From Flavobacteriaceae bacterium (GTDB taxonomy: Bacteria; Bacteroidota; Bacteroidia; Flavobacteriales; Flavobacteriaceae): a DNA stretch of 10,987 nucleotides. The notes under the pieces were generated by a model. It did no database searches. It was not told the DNA's origin and saw nothing but the letters and a program-made list of their open reading frames with translations. Position 1 is the first letter of the stretch. Each line of letters starts with the position of its first letter. A program made the position numbers and the translations under genes. Positions 6,627 through 10,987 of the stretch are shown here, piece by piece. The stretch lies in the NCBI GenBank assembly GCA_030694835.1, contig JAUYUF010000294.1, forward strand, positions 1 to 10,987, read 5' to 3'.

Positions 6627-7604
6627 ATGGAAAAATCTGCTACCCAGAAATTAAACTTAGGAATTTTTGTAGTTATAGGTACATTAATTCTTGTATCTGT
6701 GCTCTATTTTATCGGAAATCGACAAAATCTTTTTGGAAAAATTTTTAAAGTTAGTGCCGTTTTTAACAATGTAAATGGGTTACAACTAGGAAATAATGTT
6801 CGTTATTCAGGTATCAATGTAGGTACTGTTAAGGGGATAACTATGATTAATGACTCTACAATTTGTGTAGATATGGTCATTGAAGAAAAAATTTTACCTC
6901 ATCTAAAAAAGAATGCTGTTGCAGCTGTTGGTTCTGATGGTTTAGTTGGAAGTATGATTATTAATATTGTACCAGGAAAAGAATTATCATCACAATTGAA
7001 ATCTGGAGACACTATAAAATCATACATGAGAATAACTTCTAATGATATGATGAGTACCTTAAATACTACTAATGAGAATGCTGCATTATTAACCTCCGAT
7101 TTGCTAAAAATAACGGAAGCAATAAACAGAGGTGAAGGTACTTTTGGAATGCTACTCAAAGATTCTATATTGGCTTCAAATATTTATTATACTATTAAAA
7201 ATCTTAAAACAATTAGTAATAAAACAACAAAAACAATAGATGAAATCAACAAAATTATTACAGCTATAAATTATGATCAAAGTATCGCAGCTGTTGTTCT
7301 AAGTGATTCTATATCGGCTAAAAAAGTAAAATCAATTATCGATAATTTAGAAATGTCGAGTAAAGATATCAATAAGGTTGTTTCCAATTTAAATGATGTT
7401 GTGGTTAATATTAAACAAGGAAAAGGCACTTTAAATTATATGGTTAAAGATACAGTTTTGGTAAAAAATATTGATGAAACTGTTAAAAATATCAAAGAGG
7501 GAAGTGTTAGATTAAATGAAAACTTGGAAGCATTAAAACATAATTTCTTTTTTAGAGGTTATTTTAAAAAATTAGAAAAACAAAAAGCCAATCAAAATCA
7601 ATAG
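6627..7604 (+). CDS. mlaD: MlaD-family MCE protein (membrane-anchored lipid-binding component)
   Basis: A 325-residue periplasmic protein anchored by one N-terminal helix (about 9-30, LNLGIFVVIGTLILVSVLYF). One MCE domain follows (about 38-117), including FNNVNGLQLGNNVRYSGINVGTV and the later SDGLVGSMIINIVPG. In known systems such domains form a hexameric ring that passes lipid to or from MlaE. The C-terminal half (about 166-309) consists of three tandem 48-residue helical repeats, then a basic FFFRGYFKKLEKQK tail. E. coli MlaD is much shorter (about 180 residues) and lacks this extension, so a longer periplasmic reach is inferred. A TTG six bases upstream (6621) is in frame, but the ATG at 6627 is preferred because it is a normal start and keeps a 7-bp gap after mlaF. 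It is the last gene of the operon; no clear terminator follows. Confidence 0.93.
   Translation: MEKSATQKLNLGIFVVIGTLILVSVLYFIGNRQNLFGKIFKVSAVFNNVNGLQLGNNVRYSGINVGTVKGITMINDSTICVDMVIEEKILPHLKKNAVAAVGSDGLVGSMIINIVPGKELSSQLKSGDTIKSYMRITSNDMMSTLNTTNENAALLTSDLLKITEAINRGEGTFGMLLKDSILASNIYYTIKNLKTISNKTTKTIDEINKIITAINYDQSIAAVVLSDSISAKKVKSIIDNLEMSSKDINKVVSNLNDVVVNIKQGKGTLNYMVKDTVLVKNIDETVKNIKEGSVRLNENLEALKHNFFFRGYFKKLEKQKANQNQ
7122..7553 (+). repeat. Three tandem 144-bp (48-codon) protein repeats within mlaD
   Basis: Residues 166-213, 214-261 and 262-309 align without gaps at a period of exactly 48. Landmarks repeat in register: Asp179/227/275, Asn192/240/288, Ser197/245/293 and the hydrophobic 186/234/282. 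Units 1 and 3 share a GxGT turn (169-172 and 265-268); unit 2 has lost it (D-Q-S-I). The DNA itself is strongly diverged, so the duplication is old. Confidence 0.75.
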
Positions 7605-7632
7605 AATAAAATCTTAACTATTCAAATTTTTG

Positions 7633-7640
7633 TAAATTGC
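7633..7640 (+). promoter_or_regulatory. Weak -7-like box before the DUF2461 gene
   Basis: TAAATTGC is one T short of TAnnTTTGC, and no clear -33 element is seen. The 55-bp gap after mlaD leaves room for a promoter here, but read-through from the mla operon is also possible. Confidence 0.22.
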
Positions 7641-7659
7641 AAGTCGACAAAATAAAGCG

Positions 7660-8328
7660 ATGAAGTACTTTACAGAAGATTACTTAGAATTTTTTAAAGA
7701 GTTAGCAGCTAATAATAACAAAGAATGGTTCGATGCTAATAGAAAACGTTACGAAAATAACGTTAAGAAACCATTTCAAAAATTTGTTGACGATTTAATT
7801 TTAGATCTTTCTAAAATAGATACAGAGATTCAAATTACATCCAAAGAAGCAATTTTTAGAATAAATAGAGATATTCGTTTCTCTAACGATAAAACACCTT
7901 ATAAACTCAATAATTCAGCTGTAATTTCAAAAGAAGGAAGAACAGATAAAACTCATCCAGGATTGTATATTGAGTTGGGTCCAGAACATCTCAGAATTTA
8001 TGGCGGGTTGTATATGCCTAGTACTTTAGAAATATATAAAGTGAGAGAAGCTATTGTAAATCAATCAGCTTATTTTAAAGATATTGTTGAAAATCCAATA
8101 TTTAAAAAAACGTACGGTGAAATAAGAGGCGAGAAACAAGTAAGAATTCCTAAAGAATTTAAAATAGTAGCTGAAAATCAACCACATTTGCTTAATAAAC
8201 AATGGTATTATTTTGCTCAGTTTCCCTCCAAAAAAATATTGAATGATGATTTGTTAGAATTGATTGTAAATACCTATCAAAATGGAATGGAAGTAAAAGA
8301 ATTTTTTAGAAAAGCATTAGGTAAATAA
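7660..8328 (+). CDS. DUF2461 domain-containing protein (TIGR02453 family)
   Basis: A 222-residue protein of the DUF2461 family, recognisable by its N-terminal FFKELAANNNKEWFDANRKRYE (about 11-32), by IFRINRDIRFSNDKTPYKLN (about 65-84), and by GLYIELGPEHLRIYGGLYMP (about 100-119). It has no signal peptide or membrane helix and is probably cytoplasmic. The length is normal for the family. No catalytic role is established that I know of. The family is widespread in Bacteroidota and other bacteria. The gene begins 55 bp after mlaD and is followed 13 or 19 bp later by the secreted redoxin gene, suggesting co-transcription with that gene. Neither neighbour reveals its function. Family assignment is strong; function is unknown. 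Confidence 0.9.
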   Translation: MKYFTEDYLEFFKELAANNNKEWFDANRKRYENNVKKPFQKFVDDLILDLSKIDTEIQITSKEAIFRINRDIRFSNDKTPYKLNNSAVISKEGRTDKTHPGLYIELGPEHLRIYGGLYMPSTLEIYKVREAIVNQSAYFKDIVENPIFKKTYGEIRGEKQVRIPKEFKIVAENQPHLLNKQWYYFAQFPSKKILNDDLLELIVNTYQNGMEVKEFFRKALGK

Positions 8329-8347
8329 TTTAAAGTTAAAAATGATT

Positions 8348-8932
8348 ATGAAAAATATTATAGTTAGTTTGCTGTTAATAAGTAGTTTATCTTTATCTGC
8401 TCAAATAGATGAAAATCACTTGAATATCGGTGAAAAAGCACCCGCTTTTACTGGATTTGACCAATTTGGAAAATATGTGAATACTAAACATATTTTAAAA
8501 GAGAAACCAATTTTATTAGTATTTTATAGAGGAAGTTGGTGCACATATTGCAAAAAACACTTAACCGAATTGCAAGAAAATCTAGAGGCATTTACTCAAA
8601 AAGGATATTATGTGATAGTAGTAACACCCGAAAAGGTAGAAAAAACAAAAGAAATTACCGATAAATTAAATCTAGGATTTTCTATTTTGCATGATTCTGA
8701 TAATAAAATAATGAAGTCGTATAAAGTGTTATACGAAGTAAATGAACAAAATGTGACTAATTATTATGAAATCATCAAGCAAAAAGTACAAGAATATAAT
8801 GTTAATCAAAACTTAGTTTTACCAGTTACAGCAACATACATTATCAATAAAAAAGGAAAAATCAGTTTTGTACAATATAATCCAGATTATTCTAAGCGTT
8901 CAGATTTTAAAGAAATGCTGAAAACGCTATAG
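8348..8932 (+). CDS. Secreted peroxiredoxin-like/thioredoxin-fold protein (AhpC/TSA superfamily)
   Basis: A 194-residue exported redox protein. Residues 1-18 form a signal peptide (MKNIIVSLLLISSLSLSA) with likely cleavage before Gln19; without a Cys at that point it is not a lipoprotein. The mature part starts with the usual redoxin entry (NIGEKAPAFTGFDQFGK, about 26-42) and then LLVFYRGSWCTYCKKHLTEL, with a CxxC pair at Cys65 and Cys68. RGSWCxYC is typical of the PRX-like branch of the AhpC/TSA superfamily. A thioredoxin-fold cis-proline region follows (LPVTATYIINKKGKI). It probably reduces peroxides or disulfides in the periplasm. An ATG six bases upstream (8342) is in frame and would add Met-Ile; I prefer 8348 because MKN opens a standard signal peptide, but either is possible. 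Its TAG stop overlaps the aroC stop. Confidence 0.87.
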   Translation: MKNIIVSLLLISSLSLSAQIDENHLNIGEKAPAFTGFDQFGKYVNTKHILKEKPILLVFYRGSWCTYCKKHLTELQENLEAFTQKGYYVIVVTPEKVEKTKEITDKLNLGFSILHDSDNKIMKSYKVLYEVNEQNVTNYYEIIKQKVQEYNVNQNLVLPVTATYIINKKGKISFVQYNPDYSKRSDFKEMLKTL

Positions 8933-9991
8933 TCTAGATACTTTATTAAGTAAATAAAAATCAGCTAAAACCATAGCTGTTAAAGCTTCTACAATAGGAA
9001 CAGCTCTTGGAACAACACAGGGGTCATGTCTTCCTTTTCCTTCAAGATTTACAATTTCTCCTTCATTATTGATGGATTCTTGAACCTGCATAATGGTAGC
9101 TACAGGTTTAAATGCAACTCTAAAATAAATATCCATTCCGTTAGAAATTCCACCTTGAATTCCACCTGACAAATTGGTTTTGGTAGTTCCGTCAGCAGTA
9201 AATAAATCATTGTGTTCACTCCCTTTCATTTCAGTTCCACAAAATCCACTTCCATATTCAAACCCTTTTACAGCATTTAAACCCAACATCGCATAAGCCA
9301 ATTGCGCCTGAAGTTTGTTAAAGATTGGTTCGCCTAAACCGATTGGTACATTTTGAATTACACATGTAATAGTACCACCAATAGTATCACCTTGTTTTTT
9401 GATGGATTCAATTTCAGTAATCATTTTTTTTGAGATTTCTGCATCAGGACATCGGACAATATTGGATTCAATTTGTGAAAAATCAAGTGCTTGATAAGGT
9501 TTGTTGATATAAATTTTTCCTACGGATGAAGTAAAAGCATTTATCTTGATGGTTGGAATTAGTTGTTTAGCAATAGCTCCAGCAACAATCCAGTTGGCAG
9601 TTTCTCTTGCAGAACTTCTTCCGCCACCTTGATAATTCCGTATTCCGTATTTTTTTTGATAAGTATAATCAGCATGTGAAGGTCTAAAAGTATCTTCTAA
9701 ATGTGAATAATCATTAGAACGTTGATGCGTGTTTTTAATTTGAAATCCGATGGATGTCCCTGTAGTTTTACCATCAAAAATTCCAGATAAAAATTGAACT
9801 TCATCAGCTTCTTTACGTTGAGTAACAATCTTGGATTGACCCGGTTTTCTGCGATTGAGTTCTTGTTGAATCGCATCAAAATTGAGTTCTAATCCAGCTG
9901 GACAACCATCAATAATACCACCAATAGCTTCACCATGCGATTCTCCAAAAGTTGTAAGTGTAAATAATTTTCCGAAACAATTAGAACTCAT
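8927..9991 (-). CDS. aroC: Chorismate synthase
   Basis: A 354-residue cytoplasmic enzyme that converts 5-enolpyruvylshikimate 3-phosphate to chorismate with reduced FMN, the last step of the shikimate pathway. Visible features include the N-terminal GKLFTLTTFGESHG with His19, the second conserved histidine in FRPSHADYTY (His106), the GGGRSSARET signature (122-131), a flavin/substrate segment with LSGGIQGGISNG, and the C-terminal RHDPCVVPRAVPIVEA signature (321-336). Length is normal. A TTG start at 10009 would add six residues, but the ATG complementary to 9989-9991 gives the usual family N-terminus (MSSNCFGKLFT compared with MAGN-type starts). A -7 box lies just upstream. It follows the TSUP permease gene by 39 bp on the same strand and converges on the redoxin gene with a 6-bp overlap. 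Confidence 0.97.
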   Translation of the reverse strand: MSSNCFGKLFTLTTFGESHGEAIGGIIDGCPAGLELNFDAIQQELNRRKPGQSKIVTQRKEADEVQFLSGIFDGKTTGTSIGFQIKNTHQRSNDYSHLEDTFRPSHADYTYQKKYGIRNYQGGGRSSARETANWIVAGAIAKQLIPTIKINAFTSSVGKIYINKPYQALDFSQIESNIVRCPDAEISKKMITEIESIKKQGDTIGGTITCVIQNVPIGLGEPIFNKLQAQLAYAMLGLNAVKGFEYGSGFCGTEMKGSEHNDLFTADGTTKTNLSGGIQGGISNGMDIYFRVAFKPVATIMQVQESINNEGEIVNLEGKGRHDPCVVPRAVPIVEALTAMVLADFYLLNKVSRL

Positions 9992-10006
9992 AAGTTTGGT
10001 TTTAAA

Positions 10007-10014
10007 CAAATGTA
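10007..10014 (-). promoter_or_regulatory. -7 box for aroC
   Basis: On the minus strand TACATTTG matches TAnnTTTG exactly. It lies 15 bp before the chosen ATG, so the leader would be only about 10 nt. No good TTG is seen at the -33 distance, where the sequence falls in the 3' end of the TSUP gene. It also supports the ATG at 9991 over the TTG at 10009, which overlaps this box. Confidence 0.42.
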
Positions 10015-10030
10015 ATAAAACTATTTAATT

Positions 10031-10786
10031 TTATTGATAGAACCAGAGTTTTAGAGAGATGGCAATAACAGCAATAACTAAAATGGTTTTTATCAATTTT
10101 TCTCCTTTTTCTACTGACCATCTGCTTCCAAACCAACCCCCAATACCATTTCCAATAGCTAAAATTAAACCATAATTCCAGTTAATTTTATCATTATAGG
10201 CAAAAATAGCTACTGATGCAATTGTATAAATAAATACCACAAAAACTTTAACAGCATTGCTTCTAATTAAGTCAAGATTATTGATTTGAGATAAAGCCCA
10301 AAGGATGATGAACCCAACCCCCACTTGAATAAACCCACCGTACATACCTATAAAAAAGAAGACAATTGTACTTAAAACAAGATGTTTACCAACAATTCGA
10401 TCTTGAATTGTTGATAAATTGTATTTAGGTTTAAAAACTAAAGTAGTTACTGTAATTATTAAAATAACGGCTAAAATTTTATTAAAAACTTCGCCTTTAA
10501 TATCAATAGCTAGTTGTGCCCCAATTAAGGAACCAATAAGTGCAGATGTAGCAAGATAAATACTAAATGGAAATGTAGAAACACCTTTGCTTTTAAAACC
10601 AGCATTAGAAAAAATATTCTGAATTAAGATTGCAACACGATTGGTGCCATTAGCAACATTAGGAGGAAGCCCTAAGAAAATAAGTAATGGAAAAGTTAAC
10701 ATAGATCCGCCTCCAGCCATTACATTAGCAATACCCGCAATAAATCCGGTAATTATCAGTAAAATTATTTCAAAAATACTTGGCAT
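10031..10786 (-). CDS. TSUP (TauE/SafE) family membrane permease
   Basis: A 251-residue inner-membrane protein of the TSUP family, whose members export sulfite, sulfoacetate or other small anions and in some cases take up sulfur compounds. The first half opens with a hydrophobic helix and the family motif ANVMAGGGSMLTFPLL (20-35) followed by GLPPNVANGTNRVAIL. The second half carries the matching internal-repeat motif (YGGFIQVGVGFIILWAL, then LDLIRSNAVKVFVVFIY). That gives the usual two-fold arrangement of roughly eight membrane helices. It ends with a helix and LKLWFYQ. Start is the ATG complementary to 10784-10786, with a -7 box 22 bp upstream. aroC follows 39 bp downstream on the same strand. 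The substrate cannot be predicted, since no sulfur metabolism genes are nearby. Confidence 0.92.
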   Translation of the reverse strand: MPSIFEIILLIITGFIAGIANVMAGGGSMLTFPLLIFLGLPPNVANGTNRVAILIQNIFSNAGFKSKGVSTFPFSIYLATSALIGSLIGAQLAIDIKGEVFNKILAVILIITVTTLVFKPKYNLSTIQDRIVGKHLVLSTIVFFFIGMYGGFIQVGVGFIILWALSQINNLDLIRSNAVKVFVVFIYTIASVAIFAYNDKINWNYGLILAIGNGIGGWFGSRWSVEKGEKLIKTILVIAVIAISLKLWFYQ

Positions 10787-10808
10787 TTAAATTTTTTTGA
10801 AGTTGATT

Positions 10809-10816
10809 CAAAATTA
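10809..10816 (-). promoter_or_regulatory. -7 box for the TSUP permease gene
   Basis: TAATTTTG on the minus strand matches TAnnTTTG exactly and sits 22 bp before the ATG. The expected -33 position has no clear TTG. It is divergent from the tRNA-Ser promoter about 60 bp away. Confidence 0.42.
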
Positions 10817-10871
10817 TTAAATTATAAATAAAACTGGGGAAAAAATAAAAGGAAAAAAAGTAACAAATGTT

Positions 10872-10901
10872 TTTGCAGAAACCAAAAGGTGATTATATTT
10901 G
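10872..10901 (+). promoter_or_regulatory. Promoter of the tRNA-Ser gene
   Basis: TTTG at 10872-10875, an 18-bp spacer and TATATTTG at 10894-10901 followed by CAC form a full Bacteroidota consensus promoter, the best match in the window. Predicted transcription start is near 10908, giving a leader of about 24 nt before the tRNA. Confidence 0.78.
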
Positions 10902-10931
10902 CACTCACGTTTGAGAAATCAAATGTTGACT

Positions 10932-10987
10932 GGAGAAATGGCAGAGTGGTCGATTGCGGCAGTCTTGAAAACTGTTGACTGTAACAG
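10932..10987 (+). tRNA. tRNA-Ser (anticodon UGA), 3' part beyond the window
   Basis: The sequence starts with the acceptor 5' strand GGAGAAA, then a serine-type D arm (GCAGAGTGGTCGATTGCGGC) and an anticodon stem-loop with loop CTTGAAA (10964-10970), anticodon TGA at 10966-10968. The anticodon stem pairs GCAGT with ACTGT, with one G-U at its base. A long variable arm, the mark of a class II tRNA, begins after TTGACTGTAACAG where the window ends. The T arm and 3' acceptor strand are not visible, so it is partial only because of the window edge. It would read UCA and related UCN codons. Confidence 0.93.

Noticed and set aside
9697..9879. 60-codon frame overlapping aroC on the same strand
   Set aside because: Out-of-frame shadow of aroC, whose own frame has intact motifs across this region.
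9992..10009. TTG start extending AroC by six residues
   Set aside because: The ATG at 9991 matches the usual family N-terminus, and the TTG lies inside the predicted -7 box.
1..10987. CRISPR arrays, complete insertion sequences, defence genes or attachment sites
   Set aside because: No direct-repeat array, transposase, integrase or recognised defence gene was found; the gene content is ordinary core chromosome.

Overview
The window is AT-rich chromosomal DNA from a member of the Flavobacteriia (Bacteroidota), most likely Flavobacterium or a close relative. Three things support this: the protein sequences (RpoC, a DUF3467 protein directly after rpoC, a Bacteroidota-type MlaD), the lack of clear Shine-Dalgarno sequences before start codons, and several matches to the Bacteroidota promoter -7 box TAnnTTTG. 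It looks like core housekeeping sequence. I see no complete mobile element, CRISPR array or defence island.

Layout, left to right. 1-2106 (+) is the C-terminal half of rpoC, which enters from outside the window. It is followed after 7 bp by a small DUF3467 gene (2114-2425) and a 13-bp perfect hairpin terminator (2431-2460). 2519-4318 (+) is a TonB-dependent outer-membrane receptor of BtuB-like size with its own promoter. It ends in an unusual nested hairpin (4321-4393): a terminator stem whose loop holds a second palindrome resembling joined ends of an IS3-family element. 4522-4821 (-) is a short hibernation promoting factor. A 279-bp divergent intergenic region separates it from 5101-7604 (+), an operon for an MCE/Mla-type lipid transporter: permease (MlaE), ATPase (MlaF) and membrane-anchored substrate-binding protein (MlaD). 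The two junctions inside this operon are both 7 bp.

7660-8932 (+) holds a DUF2461 gene and a secreted thioredoxin-fold/peroxiredoxin-like protein, probably co-transcribed. The second gene converges on aroC (chorismate synthase, 9991-8927, -), and the two overlap by exactly six bases, the palindrome CTATAG, which supplies a TAG stop to each strand. 10786-10031 (-) is a TSUP (TauE/SafE) family permease just upstream of aroC. The window ends inside a tRNA-Ser(UGA) gene (10932 onward, +), preceded by the best flavobacterial promoter in the window.

Functionally this mixes transcription and translation (RpoC, HPF, tRNA-Ser), envelope lipid and nutrient transport (Mla proteins, TonB receptor, TSUP) and aromatic biosynthesis (AroC). 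No new multi-gene system is evident. The observations most worth checking are the exact 48-residue triple repeat in MlaD, the nested terminator/IS-end relic with an orphan promoter box beside it, the rpoC-linked DUF3467 gene, and the palindromic shared stop.
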